A stretch of DNA of 64,000 nucleotides from Gallionellales bacterium 39-52-133 (GCA_002278935.1 NCJL01000009.1:310001-374000), one strand, 5' to 3'; counted from the first letter of the stretch, positions 19,918 to 31,390 are shown. Translations and numbers: made by a program. The notes: generated from the letters alone by a model not told the origin.

Positions 19918-20150
19918 TATTCAGTGTCGTACGGAATATTGACAGCTCGTGCGGGGACGATAGTAGAAATGGCATGCTTGTATACCATCTGGATCAGTGT
20001 GGCATTTTTCAGCAGCACCACATACTGGTCAAATGATTCGACCTGGCCCTGCAGCTTGATACCATTAACCAGGTAGATTGCCACCTGCACATGTTCCTTA
20101 CGCAATGCATTCAGGAACGGGTCTTGTAGTTGTTGCCCTTTTGCGCTCAT
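19917..20150 (-). CDS. hfq: RNA chaperone Hfq
   Basis: 77 residues, forming a hexameric Sm-like ring that pairs small RNAs with mRNAs. The Sm1 ([27 protein letters not shown]) and Sm2 ([13 protein letters not shown]) motifs are complete; Q8, F42-region, K31 and the YKHAIS distal/proximal contacts are present. The unstructured C-terminal tail is short, as in other betaproteobacteria. It is first in the hfq-hflX-hflK-hflC run. Confidence 0.97.
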   Translation of the reverse strand: MSAKGQQLQDPFLNALRKEHVQVAIYLVNGIKLQGQVESFDQYVVLLKNATLIQMVYKHAISTIVPARAVNIPYDTE

Positions 20151-20232
20151 TTTTATTCTTCTCTGTATTTTAACGGGAGGATAACTCTACTGGATTTCGG
20201 GACGGCTGACCAGAAGCATGTGAGACGGCAAC

Positions 20233-21648
20233 TTATTTTGGCGGTACACGACGAGCACGATTGCGCGCCCGATTGGCCGCATCAATACCCGCGCGCCTCT
20301 CACTTTCCGTGATTCTTTTCGGGGTTTTGTCAGAAAAAGGATTTGCGCCAGCCTTAAATTCAACCCTGAGAGGGGTTCCCTGCAGTTTGAATGCTTCACA
20401 GAAGGTTTTTTCGAGGTAACGCCTGTAACTCTCAGGAACTTTATCCAGGGCACTGCCGTGAATAATAATCAGCGGGGGATTACTGCCGCCCTGGTGCGCA
20501 TAGCGCATTTTGGGGCGAAATACGCCTCCGCGCGGCGGTTGCTGCTTGTCTACGGCATCCATCAGCACGCGAGTCAGCAAAGGCGTAGGCAACTTTGCCA
20601 TCGCCGCGGCATAAGCCTCATTTACCGATTTGAGTAAATTCTGCACCCCGTCACCTTTAAGTGCGGAAATATAGTGCTGTTTGGCAAAACTCAAAAAGTG
20701 CAGCTTGCGCTCAATGTCTCGCTTGGCAGTAGAACGCTTATATTCATCCAGACCGTCCCACTTATTCACCGCCAGCACCAGTGCGCGCCCGGCTTGCAGC
20801 ACAAAATCTGCCAGATGGGCATCCTGCTCGGTAATCTGGTCGCGGGCATCCACCACAAGTATCACCACATTGGCATCTTCAATGGCCTGCATGGTTTTAA
20901 CCACGGAGAATTTTTCAATCGCTTCATCAATCTTGCCACGCCTGCGCACGCCGGCCGTATCGATAATGGTGTATTGCTTGCCGTTTCTTTCAAAATCAAT
21001 ATAAATACTGTCCCGAGTGGTGCCGGGCTGGTCAAAAGCGATGACCCGCTCCTCGCCCAGTATCGCGTTAACCAGGGTAGATTTTCCTACATTCGGGCGG
21101 CCGACAATAGCGAGCTTGGGATGATCCGACTTTTCATCCACAATCTCTTCCTGCGGGGGCAACTCTTCAAACACCTGCGCGATTACTTCGGCAACGTTAT
21201 CGCCATGTGCAGACGAAATCGGTATGGGTTCGCCCAGACCCAGTTCAAAAAATTCGTTGGTCACGCGGGTACGCTGCATACCCTCCGCCTTGTTAACCAG
21301 CAGTTGCACGGGGCGCCCTGTTTTGCGCAACAGATTGGCAATAATATTGTCTTGCGGGGTCAAGCCCTGGCGGCCATCCACCAGGAAAAGTACCATGTCA
21401 GCCTCATCAATAGCCTGCAGCGTCTGCCGAGCCATTTCATGCATGATGCCATCCTTGGCAACGGGTTCCAGCCCGCCTGTATCAACCACCAGATAGGGAC
21501 GTTCGCCGACACGCCCTTTGCCATAGTGACGGTCGCGGGTCAAGCCAGGCAAATCTGCCACCAGCGCATCACGGCTGCGTGTAAGACGATTGAACAGCGT
21601 AGATTTGCCCACATTCGGACGTCCAACTAAAACCAGCGTGGGCAACAT
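20233..21648 (-). CDS. der: Ribosome biogenesis GTPase Der (EngA)
   Basis: 471 residues with two tandem G domains: [15 protein letters not shown] (about residues 7-21) and [15 protein letters not shown] (about 182-196). A KH-like C-terminal domain contains the [23 protein letters not shown] motif. It is required for 50S subunit maturation. A basic tail ([13 protein letters not shown]) ends the protein. It follows bamB by 14 nt, as in the widespread hisS-yfgM-bamB-der order. Confidence 0.97.
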   Translation of the reverse strand: MLPTLVLVGRPNVGKSTLFNRLTRSRDALVADLPGLTRDRHYGKGRVGERPYLVVDTGGLEPVAKDGIMHEMARQTLQAIDEADMVLFLVDGRQGLTPQDNIIANLLRKTGRPVQLLVNKAEGMQRTRVTNEFFELGLGEPIPISSAHGDNVAEVIAQVFEELPPQEEIVDEKSDHPKLAIVGRPNVGKSTLVNAILGEERVIAFDQPGTTRDSIYIDFERNGKQYTIIDTAGVRRRGKIDEAIEKFSVVKTMQAIEDANVVILVVDARDQITEQDAHLADFVLQAGRALVLAVNKWDGLDEYKRSTAKRDIERKLHFLSFAKQHYISALKGDGVQNLLKSVNEAYAAAMAKLPTPLLTRVLMDAVDKQQPPRGGVFRPKMRYAHQGGSNPPLIIIHGSALDKVPESYRRYLEKTFCEAFKLQGTPLRVEFKAGANPFSDKTPKRITESERRAGIDAANRARNRARRVPPK

Positions 21649-21662
21649 ATTGAATTTCTCTT

Positions 21663-22793
21663 CTAATTTATTTCGATGGAATAGACACCGCCATCTTGTG
21701 TTTGCAGCAAAAAGCCCTTACCCAGCAATACAGGAGCAAACAATATCGGACTTCCGTCAGTTTTTATCCGCGCGAGCAGGCTGCCATCCTCACGGCTCAA
21801 GGCGTGCAGATACCCCTCAAAGTCACCTACCAGAACATATTTATCCATCAAAAAAGGTGCCGCGACCTGACGCATAAATAACTGGTCATTTTTCCACAGA
21901 GTGCTGCCACTGCTTTTGTCCAGTGCCATTACCGTTCCCTCTGCATCGCTTACATACAGATAGTTATGTTTCAACGCGAGCCCCTTGTCACTGGACACAT
22001 CCCGGCTCCACAACATCGCGCCCTGCTTGATATCGAAGCAGGCGATACGCCCCTGAAAAGCCACCGCACACACACTATTATTGTCCACCGCAGGCAAGCT
22101 GGTGATGTCACTGATCCGCTCCAGCTCAGTATTGCCGCGTGGCTGCGAAACAGCGGACTCCCAGATAACTGCACCATTGGCCAGACTGATTGCCGCCAGC
22201 TTGCCAGCGGCAAAACCTGCAAAAACGATGCCATTCTGAACAACCACACCGGCATGATTACGCACGATCAGCGTGGGCGTTGCGCGCTCATACAACCATT
22301 GGCGCTTTCCGTCCAGCGCGCTTAGTGCGGCAATGCGGCCATCGCTGGTGCGCACGACTACCATGCCATTAACAATTTGCGGCGCACTCAAAACCTCACT
22401 GGACACCTTGCTTGCCCAGCGCACTTTGCCATCTGCATTAAATGCGACCAATTCGCTTTTCAGGCCACCCACCACTACCAGATCTTCGCCTGCACCCACC
22501 GCACCCGAAATCTTGAAGCCTATATCAATTTTCCAGATTTTTTTGCCACTGACGGGATCCAGTCGAAACAGTTCACCATCGGCATTGGCAACATACACAC
22601 CATCGGGCGTAACGGCAGGCTGCAAGCCGGCATTGCCAACTTCGCCCACATTGCGTTTCCAGCGCACTTCCAGCTTTGCAGCCGGTTTAAATTCGCGCAG
22701 TTCCGCCGGCTCCCTGCCGCCCAGCTTGCCCCCGAAACAACCCGACAGTAAAACTGCCAATATCAATGCAGCCGTACTGCGAGCCAATCTCAC
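21663..22793 (-). CDS. bamB: Outer membrane protein assembly factor BamB
   Basis: 376 residues. A lipoprotein of the BAM complex that assembles outer-membrane beta barrels. The signal peptide ends in the lipobox LLSGC (Cys about residue 19). The body is an eight-bladed PQQ-type propeller, with repeats such as [23 protein letters not shown]. The start is GTG 22793, overlapping the yfgM stop (GTGA). The G-rich stretch before it can serve as ribosome-binding site. Confidence 0.95.
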   Translation of the reverse strand: MRLARSTAALILAVLLSGCFGGKLGGREPAELREFKPAAKLEVRWKRNVGEVGNAGLQPAVTPDGVYVANADGELFRLDPVSGKKIWKIDIGFKISGAVGAGEDLVVVGGLKSELVAFNADGKVRWASKVSSEVLSAPQIVNGMVVVRTSDGRIAALSALDGKRQWLYERATPTLIVRNHAGVVVQNGIVFAGFAAGKLAAISLANGAVIWESAVSQPRGNTELERISDITSLPAVDNNSVCAVAFQGRIACFDIKQGAMLWSRDVSSDKGLALKHNYLYVSDAEGTVMALDKSSGSTLWKNDQLFMRQVAAPFLMDKYVLVGDFEGYLHALSREDGSLLARIKTDGSPILFAPVLLGKGFLLQTQDGGVYSIEIN

Positions 22794-23443
22794 TTTACGC
22801 CCCCCTGTGCTTCCGTACCCAGGCCATCCATTTTCAACTGGATCAGATTACGATAGGCGCTCTTGCTGTCCATTTTGTCATAAGCCAATTTATAGGCTGC
22901 ACGGGCCTCTTCAATTTTTCCCTGCGCTGCCAGCACATCACCCTTGAGGTCTGCATACAGGCCGGAAAATGCATCAGGATGAGTTGCATTAAGCAACTTG
23001 ATAGCCTCTTCATATTTTTTTTCATCCAGCAGAATTGTGGATAATTTCAGGCGTGCAGTATCGCGCAGGCCGCTTTCACCCGCTTTGGCGATCACCCATT
23101 CCAGCTGTGATTTTGCACTCTCCATGTCTTTAGCCTGCATATTTGCCTGCACCGCAAGTAACTGAGCCCGGGCTGCATAAGCAGTACTGCTGTATTTATC
23201 CACTAATACGGCAACAGAGTCGTTAATACGCTTCGGGTCATTGCTGGCAACTTGTTTGAGCACCTCGGCATATAGCGTGGATGCTTCCGCAGCCTGCTTG
23301 CCCTGGTAGTTTTTCCATAATGTAAGTGCGGCATATCCTGCTATCGCAATAGCCAGCGCCGACAACAACCATTTGCGGTTTTCTTTCCACCACGCCTTAA
23401 GTGCATCCAGCTGTTCCTGCTCCTGCAAATCAATTGTCGACAT
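22790..23443 (-). CDS. yfgM: YfgM-like ancillary SecYEG translocon subunit (TPR)
   Basis: 217 residues. A short cytoplasmic N-terminus (EQEQLDALKAWWKENRKW) precedes one transmembrane helix (about 27-43). A periplasmic TPR-like domain then spans about 50-215. YfgM links the Sec translocon to periplasmic chaperones. The gene lies between hisS (4-nt gap) and bamB (4-nt overlap), as in most proteobacteria. Confidence 0.93.
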   Translation of the reverse strand: MSTIDLQEQEQLDALKAWWKENRKWLLSALAIAIAGYAALTLWKNYQGKQAAEASTLYAEVLKQVASNDPKRINDSVAVLVDKYSSTAYAARAQLLAVQANMQAKDMESAKSQLEWVIAKAGESGLRDTARLKLSTILLDEKKYEEAIKLLNATHPDAFSGLYADLKGDVLAAQGKIEEARAAYKLAYDKMDSKSAYRNLIQLKMDGLGTEAQGGVK

Positions 23444-23447
23444 CCCA

Positions 23448-24725
23448 TTATCCCTTTTTTATCATTTTGTTAATCGTTTGAGCCAACTCGGCTTGCGCCA
23501 ACTTTAGTTGCTCGCCATCGCCACGCAATGGCTTCAGTGTTGCCTGCCCGGCTTGCGCTTCATCGTCACCGACAATAAGTGCAAAACGGGCGCTACTGCT
23601 GTCCGCCTTTTTCATCTGCGATTTGAAACTGCCGCCACCGCTATGCAACGCCACACGCAAACCTGCATCACGCAATTGCTCGGCCAGCACGCTCGCCATC
23701 GCATCGGCCAATTCACCCTGGTGTACCAGATACACATCCAGAGCTGAAAGCGGCTTGACCTCTCCCTCTTCCTGCAGCAAAGATAACAGACGCTCAATGC
23801 CCATCGCAAAGCCGCAGGCTGCAGCCGGCTTGCCGCCAATTTGTTCTATCAGGCCGTCATAGCGGCCTCCGGCACAAATTGTTCCCTGCGCGCCCAGACG
23901 ATCAGTCACCCATTCAAAAACGGTGCGGTTGTAATAATCCAGTCCGCGCACCAGACGCGGATTGATTTCATAAACCACCTCATGCTGTTTCAGTATGCTC
24001 TGCACGGCTTCAAAATGCAGTATTGCATCTTCATGCAATTCATCCATCAGCTTGGGCGCACCTGTTATCAGCTCCTGCATCGCCGGATTTTTGCTGTCCA
24101 GGATGCGCAGCGGATTAGTGTGCAGCCTGCGCCTGGCATCCTCATCCAGCAGGTCGGCGTACTGCTCCAGATAAGCAATCAATTTTTCCCTGTGCTGCTT
24201 GCGCGCTGCCGCATCGCCTAATGTATTAATTTGCAGCGTCACATCACGCAAGCCAAGCTTGCGCCACAGGCGCGCGCACATCAGGATTTGTTCCGCATCG
24301 ATATCCGGGTCAGCATAACCCAGCGCTTCCACCCCTATCTGGTGAAACTGCCGGTAACGGCCCTTTTGCGGACGCTCATGGCGGAACATGGGACCGCTGT
24401 AATACAGACGCTGCGGCGCATTGTACAAGAGGTTATGCTGAATCACGGCGCGTACACAGGACGCCGTACCTTCGGGCCGTAGCGTCAACTGGTCGCCATT
24501 GAGACTGTCTTCAAAACTGTACATCTCTTTTTCAACAATATCGGTGACTTCTCCGATCGCGCGTTTGAACAGCGCGGTTGGCTCCACCAGCGGCATGCGG
24601 ATATTGCGGTAGCCATAAGAATCCAGCCACTCGCGCACGGTGTCTTCGAACCACAGCCACAGACGTGCCTCGTCTGGAAGAATATCATTCATGCCGCGTA
24701 CGGCTTGCAGGGGGGGATTGCTCAT
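23448..24725 (-). CDS. hisS: Histidyl-tRNA synthetase
   Basis: 425 residues; charges tRNA-His. The class II motifs are present: motif 1 near the [17 protein letters not shown] segment, motif 2 [17 protein letters not shown], the histidine A motif [15 protein letters not shown], and motif 3 [10 protein letters not shown]. The C-terminal anticodon-binding domain covers about 330-425. Length is normal. Upstream, the ispG-hisS gap contains a 13-bp stem-loop. Confidence 0.97.
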   Translation of the reverse strand: MSNPPLQAVRGMNDILPDEARLWLWFEDTVREWLDSYGYRNIRMPLVEPTALFKRAIGEVTDIVEKEMYSFEDSLNGDQLTLRPEGTASCVRAVIQHNLLYNAPQRLYYSGPMFRHERPQKGRYRQFHQIGVEALGYADPDIDAEQILMCARLWRKLGLRDVTLQINTLGDAAARKQHREKLIAYLEQYADLLDEDARRRLHTNPLRILDSKNPAMQELITGAPKLMDELHEDAILHFEAVQSILKQHEVVYEINPRLVRGLDYYNRTVFEWVTDRLGAQGTICAGGRYDGLIEQIGGKPAAACGFAMGIERLLSLLQEEGEVKPLSALDVYLVHQGELADAMASVLAEQLRDAGLRVALHSGGGSFKSQMKKADSSSARFALIVGDDEAQAGQATLKPLRGDGEQLKLAQAELAQTINKMIKKG

Positions 24726-24746
24726 AGAACCTCTAAATGTGATGCT

Positions 24747-24779
24747 GAAACCCGGGTAATAATTTTTTACCCGGGTTTC
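24747..24779 (-). promoter_or_regulatory. Stem-loop overlapping ispG stop, before hisS
   Basis: A perfect 13-bp inverted repeat (gaaacccgggtaa / ttacccgggtttc, 7-nt loop) includes the last codons of ispG. There is no U tract after it on the minus strand, so it is more likely an attenuating or mRNA-stabilising hairpin than a full terminator between ispG and hisS. Confidence 0.55.
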
Positions 24780-25999
24780 TTCGGATACTTTGTTGCAACA
24801 TATTCATCTACTATCTTCTTGAAATCACTTGCAATATTTTCGCCGCGCAGGGTGACGACCTTTTCACCATCTACATACACCGGAGCAGCTGGCGTTTCAC
24901 CTGTACCGGGCAAGCTGATGCCGATATTTGCCATCTTGCTTTCACCTGGGCCATTCACAATACAACCCATCACAGCTACAGTCATCTCTTCCACACCGAC
25001 ATACTTCTTGCGCCACACCAGCATTTCCGAGCGCAAGTAAGATTGAATACTTTGCGCCAGCTCCTGAAATACTGTGCTGGTAGTGCGGCCACAACCGGGA
25101 CAGGCGGTTACCATCGGTGTAAACGCGCGCAAACCCATGGTCTGTAAAATCTCCTGCGCCACAACCACCTCCTGCGTGCGGTCGCCACCCGGCTCCGGCG
25201 TCAGCGATATGCGTATGGTGTCGCCTATACCCTCCTGCAACAACACGGCAAGCGCAGCGGTAGACGCAACAATCCCCTTGGAACCCATACCTGCTTCAGT
25301 CAGTCCCAGATGCAGCGGATAGTCACAACGCCGCGCCAGATCGCGATACACCAGAATAAGATCCTGCACACCGCTCACCTTGCATGACAAAATAATGCGC
25401 TCATGCGGCATACCCAAGGCCTCAGCGCGCTTTGCGCTTTCCAGTGCCGACACAATCAGCGCTTCTCGCGTCACTTCGGCAGCCGTTTTGGGCTGAGGCA
25501 ATTTGGCGTTCTCATCCATCATGCGCACAATCAGATCCGAATCCAGACTGCCCCAGTTCACTCCTATGCGTACCGGCTTTGCATAACGATTGGCGACCTC
25601 TATCATCATGCCAAACTGGTCTTCGCCCTTGCGGTTTCGCCCGACATTGCCGGGATTGATGCGGTATTTGGCCAGCGCTTGCGCGCACTCCGAAAACTCG
25701 GTCAGCAGGCGATGGCCGTTGTAATGAAAATCCCCCACCAGCGGCACATCGCAACCCATACCATCCAGCAATTCACGAATGCGCGGCACTTGCGCGGCAG
25801 CTTCCGGTGTATTAACAGTTATTCGCACCAGTTCCGAACCCGCCTTGGCCAATTCATAAACCTGACGAGCCGTTCCCTGCGCATCGGCGGTATCAGTATT
25901 GGTCATTGACTGCACCACGACAGGCGCATCAGCACCTATGGCGATCTTGCCCACCATGACGCGCTGCGCACTACGACGCGGAAAAATCGAGTGACTCAT
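24767..25999 (-). CDS. ispG: 4-hydroxy-3-methylbut-2-en-1-yl diphosphate synthase (flavodoxin)
   Basis: 410 residues. The penultimate enzyme of the MEP isoprenoid pathway, converting MEcPP to HMBPP with a [4Fe-4S] cluster. The TIM-barrel part starts [11 protein letters not shown]. Cluster ligands lie in CPGCGRT (about residue 300) and in the [11 protein letters not shown] motif. Start ATG is followed by the usual [14 protein letters not shown]. It sits 2 nt downstream of rodZ. Confidence 0.96.
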   Translation of the reverse strand: MSHSIFPRRSAQRVMVGKIAIGADAPVVVQSMTNTDTADAQGTARQVYELAKAGSELVRITVNTPEAAAQVPRIRELLDGMGCDVPLVGDFHYNGHRLLTEFSECAQALAKYRINPGNVGRNRKGEDQFGMMIEVANRYAKPVRIGVNWGSLDSDLIVRMMDENAKLPQPKTAAEVTREALIVSALESAKRAEALGMPHERIILSCKVSGVQDLILVYRDLARRCDYPLHLGLTEAGMGSKGIVASTAALAVLLQEGIGDTIRISLTPEPGGDRTQEVVVAQEILQTMGLRAFTPMVTACPGCGRTTSTVFQELAQSIQSYLRSEMLVWRKKYVGVEEMTVAVMGCIVNGPGESKMANIGISLPGTGETPAAPVYVDGEKVVTLRGENIASDFKKIVDEYVATKYPKKPG

Positions 26000-26001
26000 G
26001 G

Positions 26002-27051
26002 TTAATTCAGCTTTACGCGCGCCACATCGGCGGAGGTATAACGCTCAAGATTGACCTGCTTGCCGTTATCAAACAGGCGCACTGCACGAGCGTTGCCTAT
26101 CGTCAACAACAATGGGGATTTACCCCTGACTCGCACCAGGCTTCCCGCAGTGTGCATTCTGGAAATCAGTATTTTTTCGCTGCCATCTTTTACTTCCACC
26201 CAGGCATCTTCATCAAACTCAAGGCGCAATGAATGCTCAGGACCGGTGGCCTCGGCAATGACCTGTGGCTGGGAGCCCGATGCCGGCTCAGCAACTGCAC
26301 GCTCGGCAGTCTGTGTATACGGCTGCCAAGGTAGAAAAGCAGGTGCATTGCTTTCCACCTTTGGAACCACTGGTGCTGGTGCTGGTGCTGGTGCTGGTGC
26401 TGGTGCTGGTGCTGGTGGAACCGCACGAACAACAGGCTGAGGTACAGGCAGGCTTGGTGCAGGCTGGGGTTCAATTGTTGCTGATTTCTGCGGTACTCGC
26501 AGTTCAGTTTTATCCTGATCTGGCAACTGTTCTGCAGCCTCTTCAGCAACCTCACCAGGCAATTCAAGCGGCTGGATAGTCGTTTTTGTCGCCGATTCAA
26601 TTGGCGCGCCTTCAGGAACAGAATCATGCATGCGCTCAAATACTGCAAGCGACAAGGCGATGACCAGCGCTGCTGCAAGCCAGATGATATTGTAGCGACG
26701 GGCACTGAATGCGGTAGGCATGGGAATCTCTACCGATTTAATTTCATGCGCCGAAGAGCTCTGCACATGAGAAGACGGCAAACCGGCAATTAACTGAAGC
26801 GGATCAAGCTCAAGCAAGCGTGCATAACTGCGCACAAAGCCGCGCACAAAAGCCGCCTCAGGCAAGCGTACATAATCATCCGCCTCCAGCCACTCGATCT
26901 GCTTGGGTGCAAACTTGATGCGGTTGGCCACATCATTCACACTCAATCCCATCTGCTCGCGCGCCTCACGTAAAATCGTTCCAACGCTGGGCTTCAGTCC
27001 GGAAGGAATGCTTGCACTCCCGCTAATATTGTCTTCTTGAGTATCCATCAT
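26002..27051 (-). CDS. rodZ: RodZ-like HTH and DUF4115 membrane protein
   Basis: 349 residues. A cytoplasmic Cro/C1-type helix-turn-helix (about 22-95) is followed by a transmembrane helix (about 122-142). A proline- and alanine-rich periplasmic linker (about 150-265) includes a run of about eight Ala-Pro pairs. A C-terminal beta domain (about 270-348, DUF4115) completes the RodZ layout; RodZ links MreB filaments to the cell-wall elongation machinery. Two adjacent in-frame ATGs (27051, 27048) are possible starts, the second overlapping the pilW stop as ATGA. The Ala-Pro run is encoded by a 6-bp tandem repeat. Confidence 0.85.
   Translation of the reverse strand: MMDTQEDNISGSASIPSGLKPSVGTILREAREQMGLSVNDVANRIKFAPKQIEWLEADDYVRLPEAAFVRGFVRSYARLLELDPLQLIAGLPSSHVQSSSAHEIKSVEIPMPTAFSARRYNIIWLAAALVIALSLAVFERMHDSVPEGAPIESATKTTIQPLELPGEVAEEAAEQLPDQDKTELRVPQKSATIEPQPAPSLPVPQPVVRAVPPAPAPAPAPAPAPAPVVPKVESNAPAFLPWQPYTQTAERAVAEPASGSQPQVIAEATGPEHSLRLEFDEDAWVEVKDGSEKILISRMHTAGSLVRVRGKSPLLLTIGNARAVRLFDNGKQVNLERYTSADVARVKLN
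26371..26416. repeat. Hexanucleotide tandem repeat in rodZ
   Basis: tggtgc is repeated about 7.7 times without interruption on the plus strand. It encodes the Ala-Pro run in the periplasmic linker of RodZ. Because the unit is 6 bp, gain or loss of copies changes linker length without a frameshift. Confidence 0.9.
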
Positions 27052-27812
27052 CCACCACTTTTTATTAATTGAGCTTCCCTTGATTCGGGAAAGCGTTTGC
27101 GCAATTGCAATTTGTAACTGGCCTCTGCATTCCTGTCCCCCAGTTTGCGTTCAACGCGCACTGCCAGCAGCAGTTCCGCAGCAGACAGGTCTGCCCCATT
27201 GCGCGAAAGGCGTAAAAAATATGCTTTTGCACCGGCATAGTCAGCTTTGGCGAAACTGAGCTCTGCCATACCCACCAAGGCCTCTTTCATATTGGGTTGC
27301 CTGGACAGGGCATTTTTCAAATATGTTTCCGCATCTTTGAGCTTGCCAAATTTACTTGAACACAGCCCCGCATTCAGAAAGGCTTTTTCCGGTGTGGCGT
27401 AAAGCGGATTTTTCACAGCCTCCAGAAACTGCTGCATGGACTCCTTTTCGCGGCCACGCTGGCATAGAAACCAGCCATAATTATTGCGCGTTCCGGAATC
27501 ATTGCTATCCAGATCAAGGCTGTGTTCAAAATCATCATCTGCCTTTTTGTCTTCATGCAAGGCCATATGTACCAGGCCGCGCACACCGTAAGCCGGGGCA
27601 TAATTGCTGTTCATGTTCAATGCCTGTTTTAGCTCATCCAGCGCCACGGCGTACTGTTTTTGTCCATAATACACAGCAGCCAGTTCAGTATGTATTCTGG
27701 CGCTCGCCTCTGCATCCACCTGGGCTTCCTGCTGAGCATCCCTCCCCTTGTCTCCGGAAGACGAACAGGCAGTCAACAGCAAGCCAAACAAAACCGCGAA
27801 TATCAATTTCAT
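27048..27812 (-). CDS. pilW: Type IV pilus biogenesis/stability lipoprotein PilW (PilF)
   Basis: 254 residues. The signal peptide ends in a lipobox LLTAC (Cys about 16). About six TPR motifs follow, such as [29 protein letters not shown], characteristic of PilF/PilW, the outer-membrane pilotin for the PilQ secretin. It overlaps rlmN upstream and rodZ downstream by 4 nt each. The rlmN-pilW-rodZ-ispG-hisS order is conserved in beta- and gammaproteobacteria. No other pilus genes are in the window. Confidence 0.92.
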   Translation of the reverse strand: MKLIFAVLFGLLLTACSSSGDKGRDAQQEAQVDAEASARIHTELAAVYYGQKQYAVALDELKQALNMNSNYAPAYGVRGLVHMALHEDKKADDDFEHSLDLDSNDSGTRNNYGWFLCQRGREKESMQQFLEAVKNPLYATPEKAFLNAGLCSSKFGKLKDAETYLKNALSRQPNMKEALVGMAELSFAKADYAGAKAYFLRLSRNGADLSAAELLLAVRVERKLGDRNAEASYKLQLRKRFPESREAQLIKSGG

Positions 27813-28891
27813 AGACCTGCCCCTGCCAAAATGCGTGTACGTTTGGTTTTATCCAGCACCTGCCCGGCCAGCTGCCCGCAGGCACCGGCAATATCATCGC
27901 CGCGTGTTTTGCGCGTCGTTGTCACAATATCTGCCTGCATCAGCACGTCACGGAAACGGCGGATAGCTTCTGCACTTGAGCGCAGATAGGGTGCCTGCGG
28001 GATGGGATTAAACGGAATCAGATTAAATTTGCACGGCACATCGCGCACCAGTGCCACCAGTTCGCGGGCCTGCTTCTCGCTGTCATTCACGCCTGCCAGC
28101 ATCACATATTCAAAGGTTATAAAATCGCGCGGCGCACTTTCCAGGTAGCGATTGCAAGCCGCCAGCAATTCGCGCAGCGGGTACTTCTGATTGACCGGAA
28201 CCAGCACATCGCGCAGCGCGTCATTCGGTGCGTGCAGCGAGACCGCCAGTGCCACCGGGCACTCCTCGCGCAGGCGATCCATTGCGGGAACAATACCGGA
28301 GGTGGACACTGTCACACGGCGGCGCGACAGGCCGTAGGCATTATCGTCCAGCATCAGGCGCAATGCGCTGACAGTGTTGCTGTAATTCAGCAGTGGTTCG
28401 CCCATACCCATAAATACCACGTTGCTGATTGGCCAGTTGCCATTGGCATCCTTGCCGATCTCGCGGTTGGCCCACCACAGCTGGCCGACAATTTCTGCCG
28501 TGCTCAGGTTGCGGTTAAACCCCTGCTTGCCGGTGGAACAGAAAGAACAGTCCAGTGCACAGCCGGCCTGGGTGGAAACACACAGCGTGCCGCGCTCGGC
28601 CTCGGGGATATACACGGTCTCGACCGCGTTTCCCGTGCCCACATTCAGCAGCCATTTGCGCGTGCCATCGGCTGAAAGCTCCTCGCGCTGCACCACAGGG
28701 GCGGTAACGCACGCCTGCTGCTGCAACTTTTCGCGCAAGGAGTTGGCAATATCTGTCATTGCCGCAAAATCGGGCTCCCCCATTTTGTGTATCCAGCGCA
28801 GCACCTGACGGGCGCGAAAAGGCTTTTCGCCCTGTGTCGCGAACCAGTCGGCCATTTGCTGCGCATCAAAATTGAGGAGGTTTTCTGCCAT
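27809..28891 (-). CDS. rlmN: Dual-specificity RNA methyltransferase RlmN
   Basis: 360 residues. A radical-SAM enzyme that methylates C2 of A2503 in 23S rRNA and A37 in tRNAs. The cluster motif is [14 protein letters not shown] (about residues 111-124). The C-terminal [13 protein letters not shown] carries the second catalytic cysteine; the other partner cysteine lies in the N-terminal half as usual. Overlaps pilW by 4 nt; ndk lies 13 nt upstream. Confidence 0.95.
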   Translation of the reverse strand: MAENLLNFDAQQMADWFATQGEKPFRARQVLRWIHKMGEPDFAAMTDIANSLREKLQQQACVTAPVVQREELSADGTRKWLLNVGTGNAVETVYIPEAERGTLCVSTQAGCALDCSFCSTGKQGFNRNLSTAEIVGQLWWANREIGKDANGNWPISNVVFMGMGEPLLNYSNTVSALRLMLDDNAYGLSRRRVTVSTSGIVPAMDRLREECPVALAVSLHAPNDALRDVLVPVNQKYPLRELLAACNRYLESAPRDFITFEYVMLAGVNDSEKQARELVALVRDVPCKFNLIPFNPIPQAPYLRSSAEAIRRFRDVLMQADIVTTTRKTRGDDIAGACGQLAGQVLDKTKRTRILAGAGL

Positions 28892-28904
28892 GCTCTTAGT
28901 GCTA

Positions 28905-29330
28905 TTAACGCGAGTAAACGTTCATTGCCGGGAAGAAATAGGCAATTTCCACTGCAGCTGTTTCAGCCGCATCGGAACCGTGCACGGCGTTTGCATCAAT
29001 ACTGTCAGCGAAGTCGGCGCGAATCGTGCCCTTGTCGGCCTTCTTTGGATCGGTTGCACCCATCAGTTCGCGATTTTTCAGGATCGCATTTTCGCCTTCC
29101 AGCGCCTGAATCATCACCGGGCCAGAAATCATGAAATCCACCAGATCCTTGAAAAAAGGGCGTGCGCGGTGTACGGCATAAAAACCTTCTGCTTCCAGGC
29201 GAGACAATTGCACCATACGTGCGGCTACAACTTTCAGGCCGGCGCCTTCAAAACGGGTATAGATTTGACCAATTACATTCTTGGCAACTGCATCGGGTTT
29301 GATAATAGACAGGGTACGTTCAACAGCCAT
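28905..29330 (-). CDS. ndk: Nucleoside diphosphate kinase
   Basis: 141 residues, the normal length. Transfers the gamma phosphate between nucleoside triphosphates through a phosphohistidine. The active-site motif [10 protein letters not shown] contains the catalytic His (about residue 117), and the N-terminal [15 protein letters not shown] is canonical. It is the first gene of the ndk-rlmN-pilW-rodZ-ispG-hisS series. Confidence 0.97.
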   Translation of the reverse strand: MAVERTLSIIKPDAVAKNVIGQIYTRFEGAGLKVVAARMVQLSRLEAEGFYAVHRARPFFKDLVDFMISGPVMIQALEGENAILKNRELMGATDPKKADKGTIRADFADSIDANAVHGSDAAETAAVEIAYFFPAMNVYSR

Positions 29331-29471
29331 GGCGCTTCTCCAGACAAAGTTAAGGTTAATAGAAAATCAGCCCGGCATTTTATCAGGCTTTGCCGCCCGT
29401 GTCGCTGCCTGCTCTTTGCCGCAGCGGCAGAACACAATGATTTTCATCAACAATTACTTTCGAACGCCGCC

Positions 29472-30761
29472 TCAGGGATTAATTCCATACATCAGGTGTG
29501 GCAGCCACAGCGCGATCTGCGGCACATAGGTCACCAGTATCAAGACTGCAGCCACCACCAGTATCCACGGGGCTGCCGCCAGCGTGACTTCGGTCAGTCC
29601 CATGCGCGCCAAACCGCTGGCCACATACAGGTTTAGCCCGACGGGCGGGGTGATCATGCCCAGCTCCATGTTGATGACCATGATGATGCCTAGATGGATG
29701 GGATCAATCCCCAGCGTTACGGCAACCGGCAGGAAGATAGGCGCAAGAATCAGGATAATCGAGCTGGGTTCCATGAAGTCCCCCGCAAAAAACAGCAGCA
29801 CATTCACAAACAGCAGGAACATCCACGGCGTCAGACCCTGATCAACGATCCACTGTGCCAGCTGCTGCGGGATGTTTTCGCTGGTCAGCAAGAAGGAAAA
29901 CAGGATCGCATTGGTGATGATATAGAGCAGCATCGCGCTCATATTGGCGGCCTCACGCAGCACACGCGGCACATCGCGCAGCTTCAGGTCACCGTACACA
30001 AATACCGCCACCACAAAGGCATATACCGCACTCACGGCTGCCGCCTCGGTGGGAGTAAAGATACCGCCGTAGATGCCGCCGATCACAATCACGACAATCA
30101 GCAGACCCCAGATCGAATCGCGAAAAGCCTGCCATATCTCGCGCAGACTGGCTTGTGGCAGGGTCGGGTATTTGTGCTTTTTTGCCACCAGCCAGGTCAC
30201 CAGCATCAGCACCGTCGCCATCAGCACGCCGGGCACAATGCCGGCGATAAACAGCTGGCCGATACTGGTGTTGGTGCTGACCGCATAGATAATCATCACG
30301 ATCGAAGGCGGTACCAGTATGCCCAGCCCGCCTGATGTCGCCACAACGCCCACGCCAAACGCCTTGGGATAACCCTGTTTCACCATTGCCGGAATCATGA
30401 TTGAACCTATCGCGACGACCGTCGCCGGACTGGAGCCCGACAAGGCGGCAAAAAAAGCGCATGAAAGCACCGCCGACAGCGCCAGACCGCCGTGCATCGC
30501 ACCGACCAGCGTGGTGGCAAATTTGACTATGCGCGTGGCCACGCCACCCGAGGTAAGAAAAGCGCCGGACAGAATAAAAAACGGAATCGCCATGATCGCA
30601 AACTGATCCAGACCGGTGAACAGGCGCTGAGACACAATTTCTATGGGGATAGTGGAAAAGGCAAATAAAAAAGCCAGCACCGACATACCCAGCGCAATTG
30701 AAATCGGCATGCCTGTCAGCAGCAGAAGTACCAGCAGTACAAAGATGATGAGCGAGTTCAT
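29472..30761 (-). CDS. dctM: TRAP transporter large permease (DctM type)
   Basis: 429 residues with about twelve hydrophobic segments across its length. It is the sodium-coupled transport channel of a tripartite ATP-independent periplasmic transporter. Family landmarks are GMPISIALGMSVL near the N-terminus, LLVPPSIVMIIYA-type loops, and ELGMITPPVGLNLYVASGLA near the C-terminus. Overlaps dctQ by 4 nt. The C4-dicarboxylate class is suggested by overall similarity; the real substrate is not readable. Confidence 0.93.
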   Translation of the reverse strand: MNSLIIFVLLVLLLLTGMPISIALGMSVLAFLFAFSTIPIEIVSQRLFTGLDQFAIMAIPFFILSGAFLTSGGVATRIVKFATTLVGAMHGGLALSAVLSCAFFAALSGSSPATVVAIGSIMIPAMVKQGYPKAFGVGVVATSGGLGILVPPSIVMIIYAVSTNTSIGQLFIAGIVPGVLMATVLMLVTWLVAKKHKYPTLPQASLREIWQAFRDSIWGLLIVVIVIGGIYGGIFTPTEAAAVSAVYAFVVAVFVYGDLKLRDVPRVLREAANMSAMLLYIITNAILFSFLLTSENIPQQLAQWIVDQGLTPWMFLLFVNVLLFFAGDFMEPSSIILILAPIFLPVAVTLGIDPIHLGIIMVINMELGMITPPVGLNLYVASGLARMGLTEVTLAAAPWILVVAAVLILVTYVPQIALWLPHLMYGINP

Positions 30762-31300
30762 GCCACCACCTCCATCTCTTTCTCACCATAGCTATGCACC
30801 GGCAACTCACCGCTCTTCAGGTAATGCCGCAGCACCTGCAAGAATCGGTAACACATCAGCGACGAACCCAAGGGAATGGCCAGGTAAATAATCCACATAG
30901 GCATTTCAAGGTCGGGCGAAATCTGTCCGGTTACATAAATAAAATGCACAAATTTTCCGCCGAGCAATGCAATGATGGCGGTAAAGAACGCCCCGCTGCC
31001 CAGACTCAGTATGACAAAAAATTTCTGTCTGGCCGGCGTCAGATTGCGCACCAGCACATCCACCCCGACGTGGATACCGGTGCGTACGCCATAGGCTGCG
31101 CCGAATTTTGCCATCCAGATAAACAGGTAGATGCACAACTCCTGCGTCCAGCTGGTGCTGAGATGACGGGTGTACTGCCATAACCACGGAATGCCGGAGG
31201 TGTAGCGATGCGCGACCGCAAAGAAAATAATCAGTGTGGCCAGGCCCATAAAGCTGATGATCACCCCTTCTTCCAGCCTGTCGAGAATGCGATTCAGCAT
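30758..31300 (-). CDS. dctQ: TRAP transporter small permease (DctQ type)
   Basis: 180 residues from ATG 31300, chosen over a TTG six bases upstream because AGGA lies at proper spacing. Four hydrophobic helices (about 14-36, 50-72, 92-116, 134-156) match the DctQ four-helix scaffold. The SWTQELCIYLFIWMAKFGAAYGVR stretch is the family core. It follows dctP after a terminator, and precedes dctM with overlap. Confidence 0.9.
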   Translation of the reverse strand: MLNRILDRLEEGVIISFMGLATLIIFFAVAHRYTSGIPWLWQYTRHLSTSWTQELCIYLFIWMAKFGAAYGVRTGIHVGVDVLVRNLTPARQKFFVILSLGSGAFFTAIIALLGGKFVHFIYVTGQISPDLEMPMWIIYLAIPLGSSLMCYRFLQVLRHYLKSGELPVHSYGEKEMEVVA

Positions 31301-31360
31301 ATTCAATCCTGAGTAGAAACAAAGAACGCCCCAATGGCATTACACTTGCTCACATATACA

Positions 31361-31390
31361 AATTATTAAATATAATCAAATACTTACATA
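31361..31390 (+). repeat. AT-rich IHF-like element, copy 2
   Basis: The stretch aattattaaatataatcaaa continues into tactta. The part AATCAAATACTTA (31374-31386) fits the IHF consensus. It lies between the dctP terminator and dctQ. Confidence 0.5.

Noticed and set aside
26371..26416. Tandem gctggt repeat considered as a CRISPR or phase-variation locus
   Set aside because: No spacers, so not CRISPR. The 6-bp unit cannot shift the frame, so it is not on/off phase variation.
29395..29445. Possible terminator after ndk/dctM junction
   Set aside because: The short inverted repeat (gccgc / gcggc) has no U tract and lies upstream of ndk, so it is not convincing.
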